DNA from: Microbacterium sp. LWO12-1.2
GTDB taxonomy: Bacteria > Actinomycetota > Actinomycetes > Actinomycetales > Microbacteriaceae
NCBI RefSeq assembly: GCF_040675875.1
Contig: NZ_JBEGII010000001.1
Span: forward strand, 1,116,001-1,180,000
Direction: 5' to 3'
DNA length: 64,000 nucleotides
A model generated the notes under the pieces. It did not search any database. It was not told the DNA's origin and worked only from the letters and a program-made list of their open reading frames with translations. This document shows positions 1-8,162 of this stretch, piece after piece (positions within the stretch are counted from its first letter, which is position 1; every line of letters starts with the position of its first letter). The position numbers and the translations under genes are program-made.

Positions 1-597
1 GTGCTGGTCGTCGGCGTCAACGGCGTCGGCAAGACGACGACCATCGGCAAGTTCACCAAGTTCCTTCGCGGCTACCAGCGCAGCGTCGTCGTCGGCGCGG
101 CCGACACGTTCCGCGCCGCTGCGGTCGACCAGCTCGCCACCTGGGCACAGCGCGGGGGAGCGGCGATCGTCCGCCCGCAGCAGCAGGGGCAGGATCCGGC
201 CTCCGTCGCCTTCCAGACCGTGGAGTACGCGATGCGGGAGGGCATCGAGATCGCGATCATCGACACGGCCGGACGCCTGCACACCAAGGGCGGCCTGATG
301 GATGAGCTCACGAAGATCCGCCGGGTGATCGAGAAGCAGGCGCCGATCAGCGAGGTTCTTCTCGTGCTGGATGCGACGACAGGTCAGAACGGTGTTCTCC
401 AGGCGGAGGCATTCCTGGAGCACGCCGGGGTCACCGGGCTCGTGCTCACCAAGCTCGACGGCTCCGCCAAAGGCGGATTCGTCCTTGCCGTGCAGGAGCG
501 GACGGGTATCCCCGTCAAGCTCCTCGGACAGGGCGAAGGCATCGATGATCTGACCGGTTTCACCCCGCACGTCTTCGTTCAATCTCTCGTCGGATGA
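1..597 (+). CDS. ftsY: Signal recognition particle receptor FtsY, C-terminal part (5' end outside window)
   Basis: SRP receptor GTPase that docks Ffh-ribosome complexes at the membrane. The visible 198 residues are the NG-domain G region: P-loop GVNGVGKTTT (about residues 5-14), DTFRAAA (35-41), DTAGR (88-92) and TKLDG (150-154), ending in the usual GFTPHVFV-type C-terminus. The frame is open at base 1, so the GTG there is an internal valine and the N and acidic A regions lie upstream of the window. Its partner ffh lies 4 kb downstream. Assignment is secure; only the N-terminal extent is unknown. Confidence 0.96.
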   Translation: MLVVGVNGVGKTTTIGKFTKFLRGYQRSVVVGAADTFRAAAVDQLATWAQRGGAAIVRPQQQGQDPASVAFQTVEYAMREGIEIAIIDTAGRLHTKGGLMDELTKIRRVIEKQAPISEVLLVLDATTGQNGVLQAEAFLEHAGVTGLVLTKLDGSAKGGFVLAVQERTGIPVKLLGQGEGIDDLTGFTPHVFVQSLVG

Positions 598-640
598 CGA
601 GGGACTACCGCACCGAGCACGAGGCTGGTTTCATAGCGTT

Positions 641-1141
641 ATGGCGATCGAACACGACTACTTCGGACTCCTGTCTTCGGGTCCCGACGGCTCGATCTTC
701 TGGTCGGAGACGGTGGAGCTCGGCGACCAGAGCGTCACCGTCGATCTGACCGCGCCCGATCAGGACGACGTCTCCTCGGAGGCGCTCGACATCGCCGCGT
801 CGCTGATCGCCGGACTGGAGAGCGTGGACGACACCGCACGCCGCGGAATGCTCGCCGAAGTGGATGACCGCACCAGCGAGGTGACCGAGTACATCCTTCA
901 GCAGCAGGAGACCTACGGCGACGAGCTCGAGGAGGTCCTGGTGGACGTCTCGGGCGACCCTGCCGTCGACATCATCCGGTCGCTCCGGCTGATGAGCATG
1001 ACGCTTCTCGCCGACGAACACGGCGGGTCGGAGCCGTTCGCGGTCCTCGAGTACGCGCTCGACCCCGACTCCACCGATGATGTCCTGCTGGTGAACCTGG
1101 GCTCCGACGGCAGCGTGCAGTCGGTGATGAGCGCCGACTGA
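641..1141 (+). CDS. Conserved hypothetical protein (DUF2004-like)
   Basis: A 166-residue acidic soluble protein with no signal peptide or membrane segment. It has alternating beta-like segments (for example SIFWSETVELG, FAVLEYALD) around a helical middle. Overall character recalls the DUF2004 family of unknown function, but I recognise no catalytic motif. It stands alone between ftsY and the convergent lipA, whose stop lies 9 bases away. No clear Shine-Dalgarno precedes the ATG. Function is not known. Confidence 0.75.
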   Translation: MAIEHDYFGLLSSGPDGSIFWSETVELGDQSVTVDLTAPDQDDVSSEALDIAASLIAGLESVDDTARRGMLAEVDDRTSEVTEYILQQQETYGDELEEVLVDVSGDPAVDIIRSLRLMSMTLLADEHGGSEPFAVLEYALDPDSTDDVLLVNLGSDGSVQSVMSAD

Positions 1142-1150
1142 CGCTTCGCG

Positions 1151-2140
1151 TCACACCGCCTGGGCGAAGCCGAGATCGGCGCTCTCGGCGATGTGCGAGA
1201 GGTGCGGCGGGATGTCCCGTCCCTTCGAGATCATCGACTGCGCCCAGAGGCGTCCGGCCCGGTACGAGGAGCGCACCAGAGGGCCGGCGAGCACGCCGAG
1301 GAACCCGATCCGCTCCGCCTCCTCCTTGAACTCGACGAACTCGGCGGGTTTCACCCATCGGGACACCGGGAGATGGCGCGGCGACGGCCGCAGGTACTGC
1401 GTGATCGTGATGATGTCGCACCCGGCGTCGTGGAGGTCGTGAAGAGCCTGGACGACTTCTTCCGGCTCCTCGCCCATGCCGAGGATCAGGTTCGATTTCG
1501 TGATGAGTCCGGCGTTGCGACCCTGCGTGAGCACATCGAGAGAGCGCTCATACCGGAAGGCGGGCCTGATGCGCTTGAAGATCCGGGGAACCGTCTCGAC
1601 GTTGTGCGCGAACACCTCGGGGCGGGCGTCGAAGATCTGGCCGAGGAAGGCGGGATCCGCGTTGTGCTCGTTCGCGAGCAGTTCGACGCCGGTGTTCGGG
1701 TTGAGCTCGTGGATCTTCCGAACGGTCTCGGCGTTGAGCCATGCCCCGGTATCGGGGAGGTCGTCGCGGGCCACACTCGTCACGGTGGCGTAGCGGAGGT
1801 TCATATTCGCGACGCTCTCGGCGACGCGGCGCGGCTCATCGGTGTCGTAGTCCGTAGGCTTGCCGGTGTCGATCTGGCAGAAATCGCAGCGACGCGTGCA
1901 CTGCGAACCGCCGATGAGGAAGGTCGCCTCGCGGTCCTCCCAGCATTCGAAGATGTTCGGGCAGCCGGCCTCCTGGCACACGGTGTGCAGATCCTCGCTC
2001 TTCACGAGGGAGTGGAGCGCGGTGTACTCCGGGCCCATCTTCGCCTTGGTCCTGATCCACTCGGGCTTGCGCTCGATCGGCGTCTCGGCATTGCGGATCT
2101 CCAGGCGCAGCAGCTTGCGTCCTTCGGGGGCGGCGGTCAT
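1151..2140 (-). CDS. lipA: Lipoyl synthase LipA
   Basis: Radical SAM enzyme that inserts two sulfurs into protein-bound octanoyl groups to make lipoyl cofactors of 2-oxoacid dehydrogenases and the glycine cleavage H protein. It has 329 residues. The auxiliary cluster cysteines are C55, C60 and C66, and the radical SAM CxxxCxxC is C81, C85 and C88. The family C-terminal RSSYRAG is present. The ATG at 2140 overlaps the lipB stop (ATGA), implying translational coupling. An upstream in-frame extension reads through lipB and is not real. Confidence 0.97.
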   Translation of the reverse strand: MTAAPEGRKLLRLEIRNAETPIERKPEWIRTKAKMGPEYTALHSLVKSEDLHTVCQEAGCPNIFECWEDREATFLIGGSQCTRRCDFCQIDTGKPTDYDTDEPRRVAESVANMNLRYATVTSVARDDLPDTGAWLNAETVRKIHELNPNTGVELLANEHNADPAFLGQIFDARPEVFAHNVETVPRIFKRIRPAFRYERSLDVLTQGRNAGLITKSNLILGMGEEPEEVVQALHDLHDAGCDIITITQYLRPSPRHLPVSRWVKPAEFVEFKEEAERIGFLGVLAGPLVRSSYRAGRLWAQSMISKGRDIPPHLSHIAESADLGFAQAV

Positions 2141-2775
2141 GCGGGAACTCCTGCGTACTCGGTGGTGAACGCGTCCGTGACGCGGTCGAGGATGTCGGCG
2201 GGGGAGACATCGGCACCGACGACCTCGCTCACGGTGGTGACGCCGGCGTCGGTGATGCCGCACGGGATGATCCCGCGGAACCCGGCGAGGCTGTTGTCGC
2301 AGTTGATGGCGAAGCCGTGCATCGTGACACCCTGCTGCACCCGTACGCCGATCGCCGCGACCTTGTCCTCCGAGAGAGGCCGACGCACCCAGACGCCGCT
2401 GCGGCCGTCGACCTGGTAGCCGTCCACTCCGAGCGGCCGCAGGACGTCGATCAGCACCCGCTCCAGGCGACGCACATGGGCGACCACATCCATGGGCTCG
2501 GGCAGTCGCACGATCGGGTATCCGACCAGCTGTCCTGGGCCATGCCAGGTGATCTTGCCGCCCCGGTCGACGTCGACGACCGGGGTGCCATCTGTCGGTC
2601 GTTCATGCGCCTCAGTGCGCTTTCCCGCGGTGTAGACGGCCTCATGCTCCAGCATGATCAGCGTGTCCTGTCGCGTTCCGTTGACGACGTCCGCGTGGAT
2701 GCGTCTCTGCAGCTCCCACCCCTCCAGGTAGGGAACAAGGTGGGGAGCGAGTCCAGCCGTGACGATATCCAGCAT
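2137..2775 (-). CDS. lipB: Lipoyl(octanoyl) transferase LipB
   Basis: Transfers octanoyl from acyl carrier protein to the lipoyl domain lysine, the step before LipA. It has 212 residues, normal for the family. [12 protein letters not shown] (71-82) is the signature. Lys138 (EDKVAAIG) and Cys172 (IPCGI) match the catalytic Lys/Cys pair. It is first gene of a two-gene lipB-lipA operon, transcribed divergently from the TetR gene. The chosen ATG begins MLDIV; more upstream in-frame sequence has no family similarity. Confidence 0.95.
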   Translation of the reverse strand: MLDIVTAGLAPHLVPYLEGWELQRRIHADVVNGTRQDTLIMLEHEAVYTAGKRTEAHERPTDGTPVVDVDRGGKITWHGPGQLVGYPIVRLPEPMDVVAHVRRLERVLIDVLRPLGVDGYQVDGRSGVWVRRPLSEDKVAAIGVRVQQGVTMHGFAINCDNSLAGFRGIIPCGITDAGVTTVSEVVGADVSPADILDRVTDAFTTEYAGVPA

Positions 2776-2861
2776 GCGGGTCTCCTGTCGAAGGATTACT
2801 TGGATCGGGTCTAACAATACTCCCGTGGAGGCGCTCCGGATGCGCGCGGCGCACCTCGCGG

Positions 2862-2867
2862 TAGCGT
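2862..2867 (+). promoter_or_regulatory. Putative -10 of a leaderless tetR transcript
   Basis: TAGCGT ends six bases before the tetR ATG at 2874; no Shine-Dalgarno is present between them. Confidence 0.5.
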
Positions 2868-2873
2868 GAAGAC

Positions 2874-3461
2874 ATGAGTTCGACTGCCCGCGCCGGACGC
2901 CCCAAGGCGTCATCTCGCGAGACCTTGGCGGAAGCGGCCTGCGAGCTGTTTCTGGAGCGCGGCTACGACGGGACATCCGTCGCCGACATCACGCAGCGCG
3001 CAGGTGTGAGCAGGTCGAGCTTCTTCAACTACTTCACCTCGAAGAGTGATGTGCTCTGGTCGGGGATCGACGAGCGCATCGAGCAGGCGCTCCAGTCGTT
3101 CCATCAGCTCGGCGCCAGCGCCGGAGGAGATGCGGCGCGCGATATCCTCATGCGGATCGTGCGGGGATTCGAGCCCGACCCGCTCGCCCTCGCCCTGCGC
3201 AACGCGGCAGCGATGGGTCTTCGTGAGGAACTGGTGCGCGATACCGGTCTCCGCCATGCGCGCCTGTCGTCGGGCATCGCAGACGCCGCCGTCGCCTCCG
3301 GTGTCGACGTCATCCGAGCGGACATCCTGGGCTCTGCTCACGCGACCGCCGTGCTGTCGTCTCTGCGGGTGTGGGCTGAGCAGGGGGCAGGACGGAGCAC
3401 GCCCGAGACGGTGCTCCTCGACGCTCTCGGCACCATCCACGATCTCCCTTGGGGGATCTAG
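2874..3461 (+). CDS. TetR/AcrR family transcriptional regulator
   Basis: A 195-residue one-domain-plus-ligand-pocket repressor. The N-terminal helix-turn-helix spans about residues 14-60, with TSVADITQRAGVS followed by RSSFFNYFTSKSDVL, the classic TetR recognition helix and Tyr/Phe-rich tail. The C-terminal half is helical and not diagnostic, so the ligand is unknown. It is divergent from lipBA across 98 bases; regulation of lipBA or of itself is possible but not shown by the sequence. Confidence 0.88.
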   Translation: MSSTARAGRPKASSRETLAEAACELFLERGYDGTSVADITQRAGVSRSSFFNYFTSKSDVLWSGIDERIEQALQSFHQLGASAGGDAARDILMRIVRGFEPDPLALALRNAAAMGLREELVRDTGLRHARLSSGIADAAVASGVDVIRADILGSAHATAVLSSLRVWAEQGAGRSTPETVLLDALGTIHDLPWGI

Positions 3462-3545
3462 GAGGGAGAAAGAGGGTGCCGCGGACGATTCGTGGCGCAG
3501 CGGACAGGTCAGGAGTGAACTGCCACTCGAACGAGGAGGAATCTC

Positions 3546-4160
3546 ATGACCATCGATCGCCTGGATGTCGTGCTGAACGCCGCGGCCCCTGCGCAGCGAC
3601 GCGTCGAGCTGTCGGACACGCGCGCGATGATCGTCGCGGCGCGCGACGAAGCGCGCTCTCCGCGTCGAACCCGGCGCAATGCTCTGATCAGTGGGGCGCT
3701 GGCGCTGGTGCTCATCGGCGGAGCCGGCATCGCCACCGCATCGGGCGACTGGCTCTGGGGCCCGGGGCTGGACAATCCTGACCGCGTCTACACCTACACG
3801 TCGCCCACCTGGGGCGAGTGCGAACTGCGATTCAGTGCACTCGACACGCACGATCCGATCCTGAACGCCCAGGTCAATCGTGTCGTGGACGACTGGTTCG
3901 CGACCACGAACGTCGAAGCCGCGGCGGCGCCCCTCGTCCCGAAGTACCTCGCGACGATCGAGGCGTCCACTGCCGACGACCCTGCGGTGCAGCAGGATCC
4001 GCGCCGAGCGGACCTGGCCGCGTGGACCGCGCACGATCAGGCGGTGGGGCAGCTGCTCCACGAGGAGCTCGCTGCCCACGGATTCACGAGCGACGTGCTC
4101 GACGGCACGGATTCGCACGGTCAGGTCCACTGCGATGCCGAGGATTGGGGTGCGGAGTGA
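3546..4160 (+). CDS. Single-pass membrane protein, possible anti-sigma partner
   Basis: A 204-residue protein with a basic N-terminal cytosolic stretch (1-44, RSPRRTRRN just before the membrane), one transmembrane helix at about 45-67, and a roughly 135-residue outside domain with two cysteines (C92, C196) that could pair. A strong GAGGAGG site precedes the ATG. Its stop overlaps the GTG of the sigma factor gene, so both are made together. By position it may be the sigma factor's membrane partner, but the cytosolic part is short and lacks a recognisable zinc anti-sigma motif, so this is inference. Confidence 0.7.
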   Translation: MTIDRLDVVLNAAAPAQRRVELSDTRAMIVAARDEARSPRRTRRNALISGALALVLIGGAGIATASGDWLWGPGLDNPDRVYTYTSPTWGECELRFSALDTHDPILNAQVNRVVDDWFATTNVEAAAAPLVPKYLATIEASTADDPAVQQDPRRADLAAWTAHDQAVGQLLHEELAAHGFTSDVLDGTDSHGQVHCDAEDWGAE

Positions 4161-4657
4161 GCCGCGACGCCACGCGGTTGACGCGTGCACTCGAGCGCAG
4201 TGCCGGCGACCTGCTGGCCTACCTCGAGCGTCGGGTCGGTGTCGACGATGGCCCGGACCTGCTCGGAGAGACCATGGTCGTCGCGTGGCGGCGCGTGGGT
4301 GATCTCCCGGATGATTCGGAGCGGGCGCGCATGTGGTTGTTCGGCATCGCGCGGGGCACGCTGCTCAACCATGCGCGTGGCGCGCGGAGACGGTGGGCGC
4401 TGGCCGACCGCATCCGAGTGCATGTCACGGGCGACCTCTCCGCGCCGGCAGCGGACACAGGTGCGGAGGTGCGCGATGCGATCGCCCGGCTCGCACCGGA
4501 TGAGGCCGAGATCGTGCGTCTCGTGCATTGGGACGGATTCTCGCTGACGGATGCCGCAGAGCTTCTCGGCATCCCGGCGTCCACCGCGCGGGGGCGCTAC
4601 CAGCGGGCGAAGGCGCAGCTTCGAGTCGCGCTGAGCGTCGAGGCTCCGCTCGCGTAG
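4157..4657 (+). CDS. ECF-type RNA polymerase sigma factor
   Basis: A 166-residue sigma-70 family protein of the ECF size class. Region 2 lies at about residues 15-80 (DLLGETMVVAWRRV, then WLFGIARGTLLNHARG). Region 4 lies at about 104-156 with the helix-turn-helix FSLTDAAELLGIPASTARGR. There is no sigma 1.1 or region 3. GTG start at 4157 overlaps the upstream stop (GTGA). The gene order, membrane protein first and sigma second, is the reverse of most sigma/anti-sigma pairs. Target promoters cannot be told from this window. Confidence 0.85.
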   Translation: MSRDATRLTRALERSAGDLLAYLERRVGVDDGPDLLGETMVVAWRRVGDLPDDSERARMWLFGIARGTLLNHARGARRRWALADRIRVHVTGDLSAPAADTGAEVRDAIARLAPDEAEIVRLVHWDGFSLTDAAELLGIPASTARGRYQRAKAQLRVALSVEAPLA

Positions 4658-4660
4658 AAT
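4655..4660 (+). promoter_or_regulatory. Putative ffh promoter -10
   Basis: TAGAAT ends ten bases before the ffh ATG. A possible -35 TGAGCG lies at 4632-4637 (17-base spacer). No Shine-Dalgarno precedes the ATG, so the leader would be only a few bases or absent. The -10 sits on the stop codon of the sigma gene. Confidence 0.45.
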
Positions 4661-4670
4661 CTAAAGCACC

Positions 4671-6227
4671 ATGGCTACCTTTGGCACGCTCTCCGATCGG
4701 CTCACCGAGACTTTCCGCAACCTTCGCACGAAGGGAAAGCTCACCCCGGCCGACGTCGACGGCACCGTGCGCGAGATCCGACGCGCGTTGCTCGACGCCG
4801 ACGTCGCGTTGTCCGTCGTCAAGGACTTCACCGCGAAGGTGCGCGAGCGTGCGCTGGGCGACGAGGTCAACAAGGCTCTGAACCCGGCACAGCAGGTCGT
4901 GCAGATCGTCAACGAGGAGCTCGTGCAGATCCTCGGCGGGGAGCAGCGCCGACTGCAGTTCGCGAAGACGGCCCCGACCGTCATCATGCTCGCGGGGCTC
5001 CAGGGGTCCGGTAAGACGACGTTCGCCGGAAAGCTGGCCAAGCAGCTCGAAGGGGAGGGGCACACGCCGCTCCTCGTCGCCGCAGACCTCCAGCGTCCCA
5101 ATGCCGTCAATCAGCTTCAGGTCGTCGCAGAGCAGGCGGGCGCCACCGTCTACGCGCCCGAGCCCGGAAACGGCGTCGGCGACCCGGTCAAGGTCTCGCG
5201 TGACGGCGTCGACTACGCACGTCGGCAGCAGCATGACGTGGTCATCATCGACACCGCCGGTCGACTGGGTGTCGACGCCGAGCTCATGAAGCAGGCGTCC
5301 GACATCCGCAAGGCGGTCGACCCTGACGAGGTCCTCTTCGTCATCGACGCCACGATCGGTCAGGACGCCGTGAACGTCGCCAAGGCGTTCCAGGAAGGCG
5401 TCGACTTCACGGGTGTCGTGCTGTCCAAGCTCGACGGAGACGCGCGCGGCGGTGCGGCGCTCTCGGTCGCCTCGCTGACTGGACGTCCGATCATCTTCGC
5501 CTCCACGGGCGAGCGTCTCGAGGACCTCGAGCCGTTCCACCCCGATCGCATGGCCAGCCGCATCCTCGACCTCGGTGACATCCTCACCCTCATCGAGCAG
5601 GCTCAGCAGGCGTTCGATGAGGACGAGGCCATGAAGATGGCCGAGAAGCTCGCGACAGAGCAGTTCACCCTCGAAGACTTCCTCGACCAGCTTCAGCAGA
5701 TGAAGAAGATGGGCTCGATGAAGAAGATGCTGGGGATGCTTCCCGGCATGGGGCAGATGAAGCAGCAGCTCGATGATTTCGACGAGCGCGAGATCGACCG
5801 CACCGAGGCGATCATCCGCTCGATGACACCGGGGGAGCGCCGCAACCCCAAGGTGCTCAACGGTTCGCGCCGCCTGCGCATCGCGCGTGGATCCGGCATG
5901 ACCGTCACGGACGTGAACCAGCTGGTCGCGCGATTCGATCAGGCCGCGAAGATGATGAAGACCGTCGCACGCGGTGGCACGCCCAACATTCCGGGGATGG
6001 GCGCCGTGCCCGGAATGGGACGCCCCGGTGCGTCATCCAAGCGCGGCAAGAAGGGCAAGTCCTCGGCGGGCTCTCGCTCGGGGAACCCGGCCAAGCGCGC
6101 GGCCGAGAACGCAGGGGTGGCTCAGACGTCCACGCCTACGGGCTCCGGATTCGGTCTCGGTGGGGGTGCCAAGGCGCCGACCGAGGCGGACCTGGCCGAG
6201 ATCCAGAAGCTCTTCGGCAAGAGCTGA
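4671..6227 (+). CDS. ffh: Signal recognition particle protein Ffh
   Basis: SRP54 GTPase that binds SRP RNA and hydrophobic signal sequences and delivers ribosomes to FtsY. It has 518 residues. The N domain spans about 1-90, P-loop GLQGSGKTT 109-117 and DTAGR 194-198, with the LSKLDGD G4 motif following. The M domain carries the methionine-rich finger MKKMGSMKKMLGMLPGMGQM and the SRMTPGER-like RNA-binding helix (here SMTPGERRNPK). The C-terminal 60 residues are a Gly/Lys/Ala-rich low-complexity tail, common in actinobacteria. The SRP RNA gene is not in this window. Confidence 0.98.
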   Translation: MATFGTLSDRLTETFRNLRTKGKLTPADVDGTVREIRRALLDADVALSVVKDFTAKVRERALGDEVNKALNPAQQVVQIVNEELVQILGGEQRRLQFAKTAPTVIMLAGLQGSGKTTFAGKLAKQLEGEGHTPLLVAADLQRPNAVNQLQVVAEQAGATVYAPEPGNGVGDPVKVSRDGVDYARRQQHDVVIIDTAGRLGVDAELMKQASDIRKAVDPDEVLFVIDATIGQDAVNVAKAFQEGVDFTGVVLSKLDGDARGGAALSVASLTGRPIIFASTGERLEDLEPFHPDRMASRILDLGDILTLIEQAQQAFDEDEAMKMAEKLATEQFTLEDFLDQLQQMKKMGSMKKMLGMLPGMGQMKQQLDDFDEREIDRTEAIIRSMTPGERRNPKVLNGSRRLRIARGSGMTVTDVNQLVARFDQAAKMMKTVARGGTPNIPGMGAVPGMGRPGASSKRGKKGKSSAGSRSGNPAKRAAENAGVAQTSTPTGSGFGLGGGAKAPTEADLAEIQKLFGKS

Positions 6228-6235
6228 GCGCTACG

Positions 6236-7153
6236 TCAGCGCCGTATCGGCTGAGGTGCGGACGCTGATCGGCGCGCGGGGGCTCCCGCGGGGAGCTGAC
6301 GTGGCCGGGCGGCGAATTGTCCGCCGATGAGCGCGGCGATCGTGATGACGAATCCGGCGACCTGCACAGAGGTGAAGGATTCACCGGCCACGACGATACC
6401 CAGAAGGGTGGCGACGATCGGCGAAAGCAGCGCGAGCAGCCCGGGCGCGATGACCGGGAGCTTCTGGATGCCGCGGAACCACAGCGTGTAGGCGACGATT
6501 CCCCCGCCAGTCGCCAACCAGAGGTATCCCAGGAGGGCGGATCCGTCGATCTGCGAGGGAACGCCCTCGAGGAGAAGCGCGAGCGGCAGGATCACCAGCC
6601 CTCCTCCGGTCAGCTGCCAGCCTGCATAGGCGACGGGCCCTACTCCCTCCGGCCGGCCCCAGCGCTTCGTCAGGATCATGCCGAATGCCGTGGCGGTCAC
6701 GCCGCCGATGGCGGCGACGATGCCCACGGTGTCCAGCTCCGCGGCCGGACCGAGCACGACCAGAGCGACCCCGCCGGCACCCGCGAGCGCTGCGGCCGCC
6801 GTGGTCGCTCGGATCCGTTCGTGCACCACCAGCGCGCCGAGGGCGAGTACCAGAAGAGGCTGCACGCCTGCGACTGCAGCCGCGACACCTCCGGGCAGCC
6901 GCTCCGCAGCGAGGAACAGCAGCGGGAAGAAGGCTCCGATGTTGAGGGCTCCGAGCGCGAGCGACTTGAGCCACCACGTCCCCTGAGGCAGTTTCCGACT
7001 GATCGCGACGGCAAGCAGACCGGCAGGCAGTGCACGCATGAGTCCGGCGAACAGCGGATGCCCCGGAGGCAGGAGGCTGGTGGTGACGAGGTAGGTCGTG
7101 CCCCAGGCGATGGGGGCGAGGGCGGTGAGCAGCACCGTGGTCGAACGATTCAT
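6236..7153 (-). CDS. EamA/DMT family transporter
   Basis: A 305-residue drug/metabolite transporter with about ten predicted hydrophobic helices arranged as two EamA repeats. The first repeat begins APIAWGTTYLV and the second begins near GIVAAIGGVTATAFG. Substrate cannot be told; the family exports amino acids, purines or other metabolites. It is divergent from a LysR gene 78 bases away, the typical regulator-target arrangement, and convergent with ffh with only 8 bases between. The ATG at 7153 was chosen because CAGGCT ends six bases before it; an upstream extension lacks family similarity. Confidence 0.88.
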   Translation of the reverse strand: MNRSTTVLLTALAPIAWGTTYLVTTSLLPPGHPLFAGLMRALPAGLLAVAISRKLPQGTWWLKSLALGALNIGAFFPLLFLAAERLPGGVAAAVAGVQPLLVLALGALVVHERIRATTAAAALAGAGGVALVVLGPAAELDTVGIVAAIGGVTATAFGMILTKRWGRPEGVGPVAYAGWQLTGGGLVILPLALLLEGVPSQIDGSALLGYLWLATGGGIVAYTLWFRGIQKLPVIAPGLLALLSPIVATLLGIVVAGESFTSVQVAGFVITIAALIGGQFAARPRQLPAGAPARRSASAPQPIRR

Positions 7154-7203
7154 GATTCCAGCCTGAGGACCGCGGACAAATGAGTCCAACGCATGTTTGT
7201 CAT

Positions 7204-7224
7204 GTGATCAATGAGCAGTGATCA
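7204..7224. promoter_or_regulatory. Paired GTGATCA repeats in the lysR/eamA intergenic region
   Basis: GTGATCA occurs at 7204-7210 and 7218-7224, 14 bases apart start to start. Each contains the palindrome TGATCA. They sit immediately before the lysR ATG between the divergent genes, a good place for LysR binding and autoregulation. Inference from position and symmetry only. Confidence 0.4.
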
Positions 7225-7231
7225 TGGATGA

Positions 7232-8113
7232 ATGGACCTCTCTCAGCTCCGCTACGTCGTCGCGGTCGCCGATGCGTCGAACTTCACGCGTGCGGCCGAA
7301 CACTGCTTCGTCACGCAGTCCGCATTGAGCCACCAGATCGCCGCGTTGGAGCGCGAACTCGGTCAGCGGCTGTTCGTCCGATCGAGCCGAAGCGTACGCG
7401 TGACGGAGGCGGGTAGCGCCTTCGTCGCACGCGCGCGCGAAGCGTTGCGTGCGATCGAGAGTGCCAGGGAAGATGCAGCCGCTACGGCGGGGAACGTGGT
7501 CGGGACGCTGCGGCTTGGCGTCATCCCAACCGTCACCGCCATCGACGTCCCCGGAGCGCTGGTGAGGTTCCGCACGGAGCATCCGTCCGCACGCGTCGAA
7601 CTCCGGGTAGGGAACAGCGACGCACTGGTCGCCGACGTCCGCTCCGGCGAGCTCGATGTCGCACTCCTCGGTCTTCGCGAAGAAGTTCTGCCACGAGGTG
7701 TCGCCGTTCGCGAGATCGGGCGCGAGCGGCTGGTCGTTGCTGTTCCACGCACGCATGCACTCGCACGCCGCGCCGATGTCGCTTTGTCGGACCTCGGTGG
7801 AATGACCTTCGCAGATTTCCCGGCGGGCACATCGGGGCGGGCCCAGAGCGACGTGGCGTTCGGCGAGGCGGGAGTCGAGCGAGACGTCGCCTTCGAGGCA
7901 GACTCGGCGGAACTCATCCTCGGCCTGGTGACGGCGGACCTCGCAGTGAGTCTCCTCGCCCCCGGCGTCGTGGCGGGAGGGGCTCGCGACGTGATCGCGG
8001 TTCCGGTTCGCCAGGGGCCGGTCCGCATCGAGTATGCGGCGTGGGACGCGGATGCTCCCCGCAGCGTCGCCCGGGCCTTCCTTCGCGTCGTCGATGCCGT
8101 CGTGCCCACGTGA
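7232..8113 (+). CDS. LysR family transcriptional regulator
   Basis: A 293-residue regulator. The winged helix-turn-helix covers residues 1-60 (MDLSQLRYVVAVADASNF, then SALSHQIAALERELGQRLF), nearly consensus. The rest is the periplasmic-binding-protein-like effector domain. It probably controls the divergent EamA transporter. Start begins MDLSQLRY, the usual LysR N-terminus. A strong bidirectional terminator follows the stop directly. Confidence 0.93.
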   Translation: MDLSQLRYVVAVADASNFTRAAEHCFVTQSALSHQIAALERELGQRLFVRSSRSVRVTEAGSAFVARAREALRAIESAREDAAATAGNVVGTLRLGVIPTVTAIDVPGALVRFRTEHPSARVELRVGNSDALVADVRSGELDVALLGLREEVLPRGVAVREIGRERLVVAVPRTHALARRADVALSDLGGMTFADFPAGTSGRAQSDVAFGEAGVERDVAFEADSAELILGLVTADLAVSLLAPGVVAGGARDVIAVPVRQGPVRIEYAAWDADAPRSVARAFLRVVDAVVPT

Positions 8114-8149
8114 AGAGGCGGGCCCGGGAAAGCTCCCGGACCCGCCTCT
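8114..8149. terminator. Bidirectional terminator between lysR and glpK
   Basis: Arms 8114-8128 and 8135-8149 form a 15-bp stem with one C/A mismatch and a six-base loop. It serves both convergent genes; the U-run is weak, as is common in high-GC genomes. Confidence 0.8.
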
Positions 8150-8162
8150 CAGTGATACGAGG

